Of a stretch of DNA of 21,971 nt, positions 7,238 through 14,512 are shown piece after piece. Under the pieces are notes generated by a model. The model was not told the DNA's origin, searched no databases, and saw only the letters and a program-made list of their open reading frames with translations. The translations under genes and the position numbers were made by a program. The stretch is taken from assembly GCA_020344435.1 (NCBI GenBank), contig CP070826.1, positions 1 to 21,971 on the forward strand. The letters are read 5' to 3'. Position 1 is the first letter of the stretch. Each line of letters opens with the position of its first letter. The DNA is from Candidatus Bathyarchaeota archaeon (lineage in GTDB: Archaea; Thermoproteota; Bathyarchaeia; Bathyarchaeales; Bathyarchaeaceae).

Positions 7238-8050
7238 TCATTTCGCCGCCTTCAGTTGCTTGATGAATTCTTGAGATTTTCTATCGATTATGCTGGTGGC
7301 TTCTAGTATGGTTCTTTCAACTGGAAGAGCTCCTGTGGATTCTATCTCAATGATGAAGGTATTTTCATCTCCTTCTATCTTAATGGCGGCTGGATCTATT
7401 GGACAAGTGTCAACGCAATCTTGGCATAGTGTGCACTCGATGATATTTTTTGCTTCAACTTCTTCTCTGTCTTTTACGAGTATCCCCTTTGGGCAAACGT
7501 CCACACAGTCTCCACATGCATCGCATTTCTTCTTGTCCATCTCGATTTTTGCCATATATCTGTAGGTGCAGGCGGAGACTGGTTGCCATTTCGCATGTTC
7601 TTCTCCTTTTCCGAGCCTTGCGTATGCTTCCAGTTTTATTCGTTGACCTAGTGCAAGCTTTGCTATCGGAATCTTGTCGCTTACCGGTACTATGTCTGGG
7701 TTCTCCGAGTTTAGGGTTCTTGAGTGGACTGTAGTGGTGTTTTCTTTTGCTTCAGCTTCAATTGTCAGTGATACCTGACAAAGGTTGCATCCGAACTCAC
7801 TTCCGCAGGGGCACTCCTCTGGCAGATTATAGGTGTCTAGGTCTGTCTTAAGTGGGATGAGGCCAAGTCTGTGAGCGAGAATCTCGTCGTGGAGCACAGA
7901 CGAGTTTTCAATTATGATGACTTCATCAATGGCCATAGAAGGGACTTCAGAAAGTATGATTCTACGTAGGGCGTTAATGTATGGAGTGTCTACTCCTTCA
8001 ATTATCAGCCGAGTGTCCAAGTCGGTCTTTCTGAGGATACGAACGTCCAT
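7238..8050 (-). CDS. rpoD: RNA polymerase subunit Rpo3 (RpoD) with ferredoxin domain
   Basis: Alpha-like assembly subunit of archaeal RNA polymerase, 270 residues. The dimerisation core shows YINALRRIILSEVPSMAIDE (about 24-43). A cysteine loop C80-x-C82-x5-C88-x2-C91 resembles the zinc loop of Rpb3. An inserted ferredoxin-like domain has two complete motifs, CDACGDCVDVCPKG (Cys176, 179, 182, 186) and CTLCQDCVDTCP (Cys206, 209, 212, 216), enough for two [4Fe-4S] clusters; some archaea keep only one or none. The C-terminal part returns to the dimerisation core. The ATG at 8048-8050 is chosen because family homology begins there; the frame is open to 8101. The 187 bases between it and uS11 hold no supported gene. 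Confidence 0.95.
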   Translation of the reverse strand: MDVRILRKTDLDTRLIIEGVDTPYINALRRIILSEVPSMAIDEVIIIENSSVLHDEILAHRLGLIPLKTDLDTYNLPEECPCGSEFGCNLCQVSLTIEAEAKENTTTVHSRTLNSENPDIVPVSDKIPIAKLALGQRIKLEAYARLGKGEEHAKWQPVSACTYRYMAKIEMDKKKCDACGDCVDVCPKGILVKDREEVEAKNIIECTLCQDCVDTCPIDPAAIKIEGDENTFIIEIESTGALPVERTILEATSIIDRKSQEFIKQLKAAK

Positions 8051-8237
8051 GTTACCGATCGCCCTAATATGGTTGTGATATGAATTGTGGGTGCTTCCCA
8101 TAAGGAAAGAAAGGCATTATTTCAATGTTTCCTTCAGTATGCAGCGCGTCTCTCTACCTCTGCTTGTTTACACGCATATCCGACTTTGCTAGACGCAAGA
8201 CTTGAGCAAACATTCACGTCGATTAGAATCCACAACT

Positions 8238-8633
8238 CTAGATTCTGCGTCCTCTTCTTCCTCCCTTTCTTCGTGTTCCATCATGTGGAACTGGAGTGAC
8301 TTCTTCAATACGGCCAATACGGAAGCCAGCTCTAGCCAAGGCTCTTATGGCTGCTTGGGCACCAGAGCCTGGAGTCCTAGCGCCAGACCCCCCAGGAGCA
8401 CGAACCTTAATGTGTATTGCGCTTATTCCTCTATCCCTTGCAATCGTGGCTGCGTGAGCCGCGGCCCTCATCGCGGCGTAGGGTGAGGATTCTAGCCGAT
8501 CAGCCTTCACAAACATCCCGCCCGAAGTCCTAGCGATGGTTTCAGCCCCCGATAGATCCGTGACGTGCACAAAGGTATTATTATAGGAGCTGTAAATGTG
8601 GACGACAGCCCATCTCTCAGATTTCCTACTCAA
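8238..8633 (-). CDS. rpsK: Small ribosomal subunit protein uS11
   Basis: A 131-residue archaeal uS11. It has VVHIYSSYNNTFVHVTDLSG near the start, TSGGMFVKADR, VRAPGGSGARTPGSGAQAAI and the basic tail PHDGTRRKGGRRGRR. The TTG start at 8631-8633 overlaps the uS4 stop as TTGA, a coupled arrangement. It is a platform protein of the 30S subunit contacting the mRNA exit path. Confidence 0.95.
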   Translation of the reverse strand: MSRKSERWAVVHIYSSYNNTFVHVTDLSGAETIARTSGGMFVKADRLESSPYAAMRAAAHAATIARDRGISAIHIKVRAPGGSGARTPGSGAQAAIRALARAGFRIGRIEEVTPVPHDGTRRKGGRRGRRI

Positions 8634-9166
8634 GTCTTCTCAGCCCTTGATGCGATTGACATTCGCGTGATATGATTGGACTCTGACAGGAGGCTCGCAG
8701 GAGCAAAACCTATTTTCGCTTCTTCGTCCCTCAAAACCAGATACCCTGGAGACGAAACCCGCCTTTTATCGATGCCGATATGTCCATGAGCAATGAATTG
8801 TCGAGCTTGATGCATAGACTTGGCAAACCCCTTTCTAAAGACTAATGACTGAAACCTCCTTTCAAGGATGTTCTCTATGGAGAGGTCCAGAACATCATCC
8901 AACTCAGCGTCCTCAGCTAAGATTCCGAGGCGATACAGCCTGTCGAGGAGCTCTTTCTCCCGTTTCTTTCTCTCTCCAGTTGGCATTCCCAAAAGCGATC
9001 TGGCTACTTCTCTGAACTTTGAGATCATGGTTCTGTGGCGCCAAAGTTCCTTCTTGTTCCGAAGCCCATACTCGCCGATTAACCTAAGTTCCATTTGAAG
9101 AGTATCCACTTGCCAAGGAAACTTTGGTGTTTCATATTTCTTCCGAGGTTTCTTTGGATCTCCCAT
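8630..9166 (-). CDS. rpsD: Small ribosomal subunit protein uS4
   Basis: Archaeal uS4, 178 residues from the ATG at 9164-9166. The N-terminus is MGDPKKPRKKYETP with the KFPWQVDTLQMELRLIGEYG block. The S4 RNA-binding domain is ERRFQSLVFRKGFAKSMHQA followed by ARQFIAHGHIGIDKRRV. The frame is open to 9199 inside uS13, but the extra residues are not family-like. It follows uS13 by 16 bases. Confidence 0.95.
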   Translation of the reverse strand: MGDPKKPRKKYETPKFPWQVDTLQMELRLIGEYGLRNKKELWRHRTMISKFREVARSLLGMPTGERKKREKELLDRLYRLGILAEDAELDDVLDLSIENILERRFQSLVFRKGFAKSMHQARQFIAHGHIGIDKRRVSSPGYLVLRDEEAKIGFAPASLLSESNHITRMSIASRAEKT

Positions 9167-9182
9167 ATCAAACCAATCCCCA

Positions 9183-9641
9183 CTACTTCTGTATGACACG
9201 CTTTTTCTTGACGCCTATTGCCTTTCCTTTTCTTCCTGTGGTTCTTGTTCTTTGTCCTCGCACTTTCAAACCATAAGCATGACGAATGCCCTTCCACGAC
9301 TTCATCTTTTTCATCTGATCGATGTTGGCTTTTGTCTGAAAAATCAGATCTGAACCCACTAAGTGAAGCGCCTTCCCGGTTTCACTGTCCTTTGAGCGGT
9401 TGAGTAGCCATTCTGGCACATCGTATTTAGGAGGGTTCTCTATGACATCTTCGATCTTGCTTACCTCAACGTCAGAAAGATAGCCAAGACGGCTTTCAGG
9501 ATTGATCTTAGCTTTTTCGGCGATGACCTTGGCCAATCTGATTCCGACGCCCTTAATTTTGGTAAGTGCATAGTCTACCGTGATTGTGCCGTCCAAGTCC
9601 GTATCTGCAATTCGAATGATGTGTTGGAATTCTCTAGGCAT
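9183..9641 (-). CDS. rpsM: Small ribosomal subunit protein uS13
   Basis: A 152-residue archaeal uS13 and first gene of the operon. Key parts are FQHIIRIADTDLDGT, the helix-hairpin-helix TKIKGVGIRLAKVIA, SWKGIRHAYGLKVRGQRTRT and the basic C-terminal tail. The ATG at 9639-9641 is preceded by a GTTGAAAG-like site and, further up, a strong TATA box, so this start and operon head are well supported. Confidence 0.96.
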   Translation of the reverse strand: MPREFQHIIRIADTDLDGTITVDYALTKIKGVGIRLAKVIAEKAKINPESRLGYLSDVEVSKIEDVIENPPKYDVPEWLLNRSKDSETGKALHLVGSDLIFQTKANIDQMKKMKSWKGIRHAYGLKVRGQRTRTTGRKGKAIGVKKKRVIQK

Positions 9642-9693
9642 TTTTCTTTCAACTAGCTCTTTCTGAAACTAGACTACGGAATGAATCGGACTT

Positions 9694-9701
9694 TATTTAA
9701 A
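9694..9701 (-). promoter_or_regulatory. TATA box of the ribosomal/RNA polymerase operon
   Basis: The minus strand reads TTTAAATA, a textbook archaeal TATA box, with purine-rich GGAAGG just upstream as a candidate BRE. A start site about 25 bases downstream, near 9672, would give a leader of roughly 30 bases before the uS13 ATG. Confidence 0.7.
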
Positions 9702-9779
9702 CCTTCCTTTGCCCAACATCGTTTGCTCTCAGCTAGAAGATACTGTTCATAATTTGAGTAAGAAAGATAAGGAGGGCCC

Positions 9780-9854
9780 ATGAATTTGTTCTCAAAGAGA
9801 CTGAATGTCTACGCACAGTGGGAACACTGTGTGGTGCAATATGGACTTGTGTAG
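9780..9854 (+). CDS. Possible 24-residue leader peptide upstream of the rhomboid gene
   Basis: An ATG at 9780 opens a 24-codon frame ending in TAG at 9852-9854, 14 bases before the TTG of the rhomboid gene. AAGGAGGG (9769-9776) gives one of the strongest SD sites in the window, though only 3-4 bases from the ATG. The peptide MNLFSKRLNVYAQWEHCVVQ and four more residues matches no family I know. A perfect inverted repeat lies inside it. It may be a regulatory leader, a real small protein, or chance. Confidence 0.3.
   Translation: MNLFSKRLNVYAQWEHCVVQYGLV
9814..9831. repeat. Perfect 7-bp inverted repeat upstream of the rhomboid gene
   Basis: CACAGTG, four bases GGAA, then CACTGTG. In RNA this is a 7-bp hairpin with a GGAA loop; in DNA it is a plausible dimer operator. 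It lies 38 bases before the rhomboid start and within the small leader ORF. Confidence 0.5.
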
Positions 9855-9868
9855 GGAAAGTATAACTC

Positions 9869-10873
9869 TTGTTTCCTATTCACGATGAGAATCGGCCCAC
9901 AATCAAGCCTTACGTTAATTACGTTCTCTTAGCAGTCAATGTTGCCATCTTCTTCTTCTTTTATCTGCAAGATCCCATCCGAATGTTAGTGCTGGAGAGT
10001 CGAATTTGGGAGTATGGCGCCATTCCACGCGACATCATACAGGGAGAGAACCTCTGGACTCTCATCACTAGCATGTTCATGCATGCCGATATGATGCACC
10101 TGTTTGGAAACATGATATATCTATGGGTTTTTGGCGATAACATTGAGGATGCCCTCGGTCATATGAGATATATTGGCTTCTATATTCTTGGAGGATTTGC
10201 GGCTAGTTTCGTTCATATAGCTTCGGTGTATGTGGCTTTGCCCTCCTTGACGCGTGTACCTTATGGGTGGTACCCTGCCCAAATCCCGTCTGTGGGGGCT
10301 TCTGGGGCTATCTCAGCTGTTCTGGGTGCTTACATGCTTCTTTACCCTAGGGCGAGAATACGAACCCTAGTGTTTTACTTTTTCATTCAAATAATAACGG
10401 TGCCTGCATTATACTATCTTGGTTTTTGGTTTTTCTATCAGCTGATGATGGGTTTCTTCTCCTTGGGTGGGTTGCTCTCAGGGGTGGCTTTCTGGGCTCA
10501 CATAGGTGGTTTTGTGGCTGGAGTAATTGGGGTGAAGGCGTTTGGAATACGGACTAGAACGAGACTTGATGTCATTGCCGATAGAAGTCAAGTCAAACCC
10601 ACTTACGTGGGCCCGAAGTATAAGGCTCCTTTCGTGGACGCAATCGTAGAAGGCGACAGAGTTCGGGTTGTGGCTGAGTTGCCAGGCGTTGATGAAACGG
10701 ATATCCAAATCAGGGTATCTGGCTGGGAGTTGGTAATCTCTGCTGAGCGTGGAGAGACAGCGTACTATAAGCAGGTTGTATTGCCCTTCACTATATCTCC
10801 TCAAGTTCAAGATTTAGATTTCAAGAATGGAGTTTTAAGCTTCACAGTCACCAGAATGATACCGAGAGTCTGA
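9869..10873 (+). CDS. Rhomboid intramembrane serine protease fused to a C-terminal Hsp20-like domain
   Basis: A 334-residue two-domain protein. Residues about 15-225 form a rhomboid with about six membrane helices. The oxyanion-side HADMMHLFGN (His72, His77, Asn81), the catalytic serine in GASG (Ser145) and the catalytic histidine in WAHIGG (His211) are all present, so it should be active. After a linker (about 226-252), residues about 254-328 look like an alpha-crystallin/Hsp20 beta-sandwich: DRVRVVAELPGVDETDIQI, then WELVISAERG, YYKQVVLPF and the diagnostic KNGVLSF. With a six-helix rhomboid the tail is expected in the cytoplasm. The start is TTG at 9869; a stop lies two codons upstream and AGGGAAAG precedes it. 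The N-terminus MFPIHDENRPT is rhomboid-like, supporting the TTG. The inferred role is quality control of membrane proteins. Confidence 0.85.
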   Translation: MFPIHDENRPTIKPYVNYVLLAVNVAIFFFFYLQDPIRMLVLESRIWEYGAIPRDIIQGENLWTLITSMFMHADMMHLFGNMIYLWVFGDNIEDALGHMRYIGFYILGGFAASFVHIASVYVALPSLTRVPYGWYPAQIPSVGASGAISAVLGAYMLLYPRARIRTLVFYFFIQIITVPALYYLGFWFFYQLMMGFFSLGGLLSGVAFWAHIGGFVAGVIGVKAFGIRTRTRLDVIADRSQVKPTYVGPKYKAPFVDAIVEGDRVRVVAELPGVDETDIQIRVSGWELVISAERGETAYYKQVVLPFTISPQVQDLDFKNGVLSFTVTRMIPRV

Positions 10874-10904
10874 TAGTGCCTAGACTTTGGTGGTATTTTG
10901 TGGG

Positions 10905-12110
10905 CTACTTTCTGGCTATTATCAGAGATTCAAGATCACGCGGATAGTATGTTATGACCTCCGCTCCATCATGGGTTATGACAACTGTGTCCGAGTGTCT
11001 GAATCCTGCGTATCCTGGTTCATAGATGCCTGGTTCGCAGCTGAAGATCATGCCTGGCTTCATGACAGTGTCGTCGCCCAAGTCCAGCCACGGTGGTTCG
11101 TGGCCCTCAAGACCCAACCCGTGACCCGTATGATGTCTTACAAGTTCTTCATAGCCAGCTTTCCTGATGATCTTCTTAGATGCCCTATCAACATCACTGC
11201 ACCTTGCTCCAGGTCTGAAGACTTCTAGACCTGCGTCCTGAGCCTTGAGCATAACTTCAAAGTATCTTCTCTGCTTTTCAGTTGGCTCCCCGATGATCAT
11301 TGTTCGTTCCAATTCGCTGCTGTATCCACCAATATCTGCTCCAACTCCAGTTATGACCACATCGCCTTTTCGAATCATCCTTCTGGTGCTGATGGCATGG
11401 GGGATAGCTGACATTGGACCAACCTGTCCCCTAAAGCCAGCGCTAGCAGGGGACAATCCCATCCGGCATGGCTCATACTCGGGTCCCAATGTTTTCTTCA
11501 TGATCATTGAGGCTTGATAGGAGGCCCTCAGCGCGACGTAGACGTCCCACAAGCCCGGCTCTGTGTATTCTTGAAGCAGCGCGTGTGCAAGGTTTGTCCA
11601 CTTGCCGCTTTCCTTCAGTAGTTGAATCTCCTCTTCTGATTTAATCATCCGCATCTTTTCAACTATGTCTTTTGCTTCTACGAACTCAGCTTCTGGAAGC
11701 GTTTCTGCTATCGATGGACCTCTATAACCCCATGTTCCCGCTGCTCCTGCTAGAGTGTCAATGCCAATCTTCTTTCTTTCTAGTCTCAATTCTTTCAAGA
11801 AAGTTGCGAAGTGATCGATTGGATGCTTTTCTCCAGGATAATCTGGATAAGTCATGATGTCCTTTATCAGGGTCGTTTTCAATGGAACATGATCTTTCTC
11901 CAGATATGGTCCCATGAAGGTTATTTCCCCTTCCAGGGGGATGACGAGTGCGGCTGGTCTCTCTGTCAGGATATATGAGTAGCCTGTGAGATAGAGAAAG
12001 CTCGCTCCGCTGGTTAGATACAAAGCGTCTAGCTTCTTCTTGCCCAGCTCACCCTTAACCTTGTCAATTCTGCTTTCGTACTCTCTCTTGCTGATACATG
12101 TCCTAACCAT
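10905..12110 (-). CDS. M24-fold (Xaa-Pro peptidase/creatinase-like) protein lacking canonical metal ligands
   Basis: About 401 residues with a creatinase-like N-terminal domain (ALYLTSGASFLYLTGYSYI) and a pita-bread C-terminal domain. Against prolidase, the first metal Asp is Gly (VITGVGADIGGY), the second is Glu (SSELERTM), the His is kept (HHTGHGLGLEGHEPP), the first Glu is kept (FSCEPGIY) and the last Glu is Ser (GFRHSDTV). Three of five ligands are thus changed. Some M24 relatives such as creatinase and the ectoine hydrolase EutD/DoeA act without metals, so a non-peptidase amidohydrolase role is plausible; an annotation as plain Xaa-Pro aminopeptidase would be doubtful. The ATG at 12108-12110 is preferred over that at 12165-12167 because GAGAGGT precedes it at good spacing. 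It converges on the rhomboid gene with 31 bases between stops. Confidence 0.8.
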   Translation of the reverse strand: MVRTCISKREYESRIDKVKGELGKKKLDALYLTSGASFLYLTGYSYILTERPAALVIPLEGEITFMGPYLEKDHVPLKTTLIKDIMTYPDYPGEKHPIDHFATFLKELRLERKKIGIDTLAGAAGTWGYRGPSIAETLPEAEFVEAKDIVEKMRMIKSEEEIQLLKESGKWTNLAHALLQEYTEPGLWDVYVALRASYQASMIMKKTLGPEYEPCRMGLSPASAGFRGQVGPMSAIPHAISTRRMIRKGDVVITGVGADIGGYSSELERTMIIGEPTEKQRRYFEVMLKAQDAGLEVFRPGARCSDVDRASKKIIRKAGYEELVRHHTGHGLGLEGHEPPWLDLGDDTVMKPGMIFSCEPGIYEPGYAGFRHSDTVVITHDGAEVITYYPRDLESLIIARK

Positions 12111-12272
12111 CAAGATACCTCTCGCGCTATTCTTGTTGAACTGGGATATCTTGAGGGTAGTAGACATAAAGATTTAGTGGAGTGAATATTCGCGAGTCTA
12201 AATTTCTGAGCTAAACGGACAAGAATAATGACAAAGACTGTTTCCACCCTTCCGCGCGCGCATCCACGCCCG

Positions 12273-12360
12273 TGGCGCCGGGAGTGGGATTCGAACCCAC
12301 GCGGTCCAACAGGACCACAGGCTCTCAAGGCCTGCGCATTATCCACTCTGCCATCCCGGC
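12273..12360 (-). tRNA. tRNA-Ser (anticodon TGA), class II, CCA encoded
   Basis: A complete class II cloverleaf can be drawn. The acceptor stem is GCCGGGA/TCCCGGC, with G73 and an encoded CCA (12273-12275). The D stem is GCA/TGC, the anticodon stem CAGGC/GCCTG with loop CTTGAGA (anticodon TGA), the variable arm GGTCC-TGTT-GGACC, and the T stem GTGGG/CCCAC with loop TTCGAAT. The long variable arm plus G73 fits serine; leucine tRNA would normally have A73. There is no intron. A TTTTAG element about 24-29 bases upstream may be its TATA box. Confidence 0.95.
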
Positions 12361-12549
12361 ATCAAACTCTCTGCTGCTCTATCCTAAAATCTCTTTGTGT
12401 ACTATTTCGCTGGGGGTTCATTCATATCTGAAATAGGAGCAAGCTTACACTCAATTATGGCTATAGTGATTACAAATCTACACCCAAGTCTGGATAATCT
12501 ATGAACGAAATTATAACTTGAGGGTCTAGCGATTTTGGGGCTTGCCTCG

Positions 12550-12861
12550 TCAGCCTACAAGTTTGTATATTCTGATATTTTTGCTTCCTGATATGAACTC
12601 GATCTTTCCATTTCTTTCAAGCTGCCGGAGCAGATCTTTTGCTACACTCATGCGTAGATCGAGACGTGAAGCTACCGCATAGGGTGTGATTGCCCTCATC
12701 TTCTTTATTTGGCTGAGAACGCTCTCGTTGCTTGGCGGAACTATTCCGCCGACTCGTTTCTCGCTAGAGAATCTGAGAGCGCCACTTGCTTTTGGCGTTC
12801 CCGTCCTACTCTGAGTCCTTTCCGTCTTTCTGAGTGTCTGCTTCTTCTTTCCGCCACCCAT
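12550..12861 (-). CDS. rps25e: Small ribosomal subunit protein eS25
   Basis: A 103-residue eS25 with a lysine-rich N-terminus (MGGGKKK) and a C-terminal winged helix: ITPYAVASRLDLRMSVAKDL, LRQLERNGKIEFISGS and IRIYKLVG. eS25 is shared by TACK archaea and eukaryotes and lies near the ribosomal E site. The frame stays open to 13080 inside the radical SAM gene, but ATG at 12859-12861 is the real start because the family begins there and AGGTGTGA precedes it. Confidence 0.9.
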   Translation of the reverse strand: MGGGKKKQTLRKTERTQSRTGTPKASGALRFSSEKRVGGIVPPSNESVLSQIKKMRAITPYAVASRLDLRMSVAKDLLRQLERNGKIEFISGSKNIRIYKLVG

Positions 12862-12929
12862 CCGTTCACACCTAAAATCTGGGGGAGCATTGTCGCTTAT
12901 AGGGCTTCCTATGTCAAGATCTAGCAGGA

Positions 12930-14420
12930 TCACGCTACGACGCTGATTTCTGCTTTGTGTTCTTTCCGCCACTGGTCTAGAGGAATGGAGAGTTCTTCTT
13001 CGATCTTCGCTCTGTGAATGGAGTTCATGGTGCAGAATGGGATTATTCTGCCATCCGGTACAGCATAGTGTATACAGCACCTCTGTACTCTCTCAAGGTC
13101 GAAGTTGTATGGATCCATGAAATGCATAGATGATATTAACAACATCTTCCTGTGCAGCTTACCCAAAGACTCATAGTTTCCCGTCGTCAAGACTGGCCAG
13201 AGATACTTTCTTAGGAGGCTGAACTTGATGTGACGGAGCGCGCCCATCAGCCACATCTTGGCTCTTGTCTTGTGACCCTTTAAGGCTTCTTCATAGACCT
13301 TATTCATTGATTTTATGAATTTCTTGACGTCGCCGTACCTCGTTATGGGGACGATCTCTCCATCTTCGATGAAGATGTAAGTAGCCATCCCACAGTGTGG
13401 ATGCGCCGTGAACTCCACATATCTCTTATCCTTCAAGGCGCCAATGGCCTTGGAGATTGGCACAACCGTCGGAACTGGATAGAAGTCTGCAACCTTTATT
13501 TTTCCATCCATCTGCTCCTCAACGGCATTCATGAAGTCAGGGATTGTAATCCTCATTTCTTTTCTCTCCTCCTCCGGCAGCCTACCACAGAGAGACACGG
13601 GCTGAACGTTAACACATCGAATAACATCGAAGTTCTCCACTGCAAATCGAATTATGTCTCCAAGCTGATGGTCGTTAACTCCTCTTACTAGTGTAACAAC
13701 CAGCACCACACTCTGTAGTCCCGCTTCACGGCAATTCTCTATCGCCTTCATCTTAGTTTCTAGCAGATTTTTTCCTCGAGTGAACTTGTAGACCTCAGGG
13801 GTTAGGCCATCAAATTGCAAGTAAAGTGTGCTCATTCCCGCCTCTAGCAATCCGCGACAATACTCTACGCTGTGGGCTAGCCGGATGCCGTTTGTGTTGA
13901 CCTCTACATGGCGGAAGCCCCGTTCCTTGGCAGCCCTTATCAACTCAAAAAGATCTTCACGTATCGTAGGTTCTCCTCCAGAGTATTGTAATGCCGTCGC
14001 TGGTACAGGCTTGTTGCGTCTCAAGTTCTCCAACATGGCTGTGATCTGTTGCTTAGATGGCTCGTAAACATATCCTGCTGCAGCAGCATTGGCGAAGCAG
14101 ACTGGGCATCTCATGTTGCACCTGTTTGTCACGTCGATTATCGCCAGCGCCGTATGTGACTTGTGTTGGGAACAGATTCCACAGTCGAGCGGGCACCCCT
14201 TCTCTGTTTCTCTGCGTGAGTTTCTGAGACCTTCTCCCTCATAGGAGAACTTTCCGGCTCTCTGATACTGCTCGTGGTCCGACCAGTATATATCTTTGAA
14301 TTCGCCATGCTCACGGCACTGTTTCTTAATGTAGACCTTGTTGTTCTCTTCAAATATTTCGGCGTCTAAGACCTTAGAACATTCTGGACATATGCTCTTA
14401 GTCTCCCTAATAAACCGCAT
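12930..14420 (-). CDS. tes: Radical SAM enzyme of the tetraether lipid synthase (Tes/MJ0619) family
   Basis: A 496-residue radical SAM protein. Cysteine sites in order are a rubredoxin-like N-terminal pair (Cys11, Cys14, then Cys35 with His38), KGCPLDCGICSQH (Cys76, 80, 83), the SAM-cluster CNMRCPVC (Cys101, 105, 108), SGGEPT at about 146-151 for SAM binding, and C-terminal cysteines in HPHCG, QRCCIHY and PFCTM. This multi-cluster layout, with the CPLDCG...H...VTNRCNMRCPVCFA run, is that of MJ0619/Tes, which joins two archaeol lipids into tetraethers (GDGT). A few close relatives were proposed as pterin methyltransferases, so substrate is not certain. The ATG at 14418-14420 has a TATA box 23-30 bases upstream. 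It is divergent from a TrmB-like regulator and followed by eS25. Confidence 0.78.
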   Translation of the reverse strand: MRFIRETKSICPECSKVLDAEIFEENNKVYIKKQCREHGEFKDIYWSDHEQYQRAGKFSYEGEGLRNSRRETEKGCPLDCGICSQHKSHTALAIIDVTNRCNMRCPVCFANAAAAGYVYEPSKQQITAMLENLRRNKPVPATALQYSGGEPTIREDLFELIRAAKERGFRHVEVNTNGIRLAHSVEYCRGLLEAGMSTLYLQFDGLTPEVYKFTRGKNLLETKMKAIENCREAGLQSVVLVVTLVRGVNDHQLGDIIRFAVENFDVIRCVNVQPVSLCGRLPEEERKEMRITIPDFMNAVEEQMDGKIKVADFYPVPTVVPISKAIGALKDKRYVEFTAHPHCGMATYIFIEDGEIVPITRYGDVKKFIKSMNKVYEEALKGHKTRAKMWLMGALRHIKFSLLRKYLWPVLTTGNYESLGKLHRKMLLISSMHFMDPYNFDLERVQRCCIHYAVPDGRIIPFCTMNSIHRAKIEEELSIPLDQWRKEHKAEISVVA

Positions 14421-14442
14421 TTTGACACCACTGAGAGTTGTA

Positions 14443-14450
14443 ACTTATAT
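14443..14450 (-). promoter_or_regulatory. TATA box of the Tes-family gene
   Basis: The minus strand reads ATATAAGT, with its centre about 26 bases from the ATG at 14420. That would give a transcript with almost no leader. It is back to back with the TrmB-gene box. Confidence 0.6.
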
Positions 14451-14470
14451 GCCATAGACCCCCCTAACAG

Positions 14471-14478
14471 AATATAAG
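14471..14478 (+). promoter_or_regulatory. TATA box of the TrmB-like regulator gene
   Basis: AATATAAG lies about 35-42 bases before the TTG start at 14513. A start site near 14501 would leave a short leader beginning at the GGTGA SD (14501-14505). Confidence 0.55.
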
Positions 14479-14512
14479 AAGATTTCCCGAGGTTCCAGAA
14501 GGTGAAAGGGGT

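Noticed and set aside
8051..8237. Possible gene or RNA in the uS11-rpoD gap
   Set aside because: No frame with an SD or family likeness, no tRNA, and only weak 4-6 bp inverted repeats; treated as plain spacer.
10887..11228. Plus-strand ORF of 113 codons after the rhomboid gene
   Set aside because: It is fully antisense to the M24-fold gene and has no domain features.
12273..12360. Reading the tRNA as leucine (GAG)
   Set aside because: The five-pair anticodon stem CAGGC/GCCTG fixes the loop so that the anticodon is TGA, and the G73 discriminator fits serine.
12862..13080. N-terminal extension of the eS25 frame to 176 residues
   Set aside because: The extension lies inside the radical SAM gene on the same strand in another frame, is not eS25-like, and an SD-backed ATG is present at 12861.
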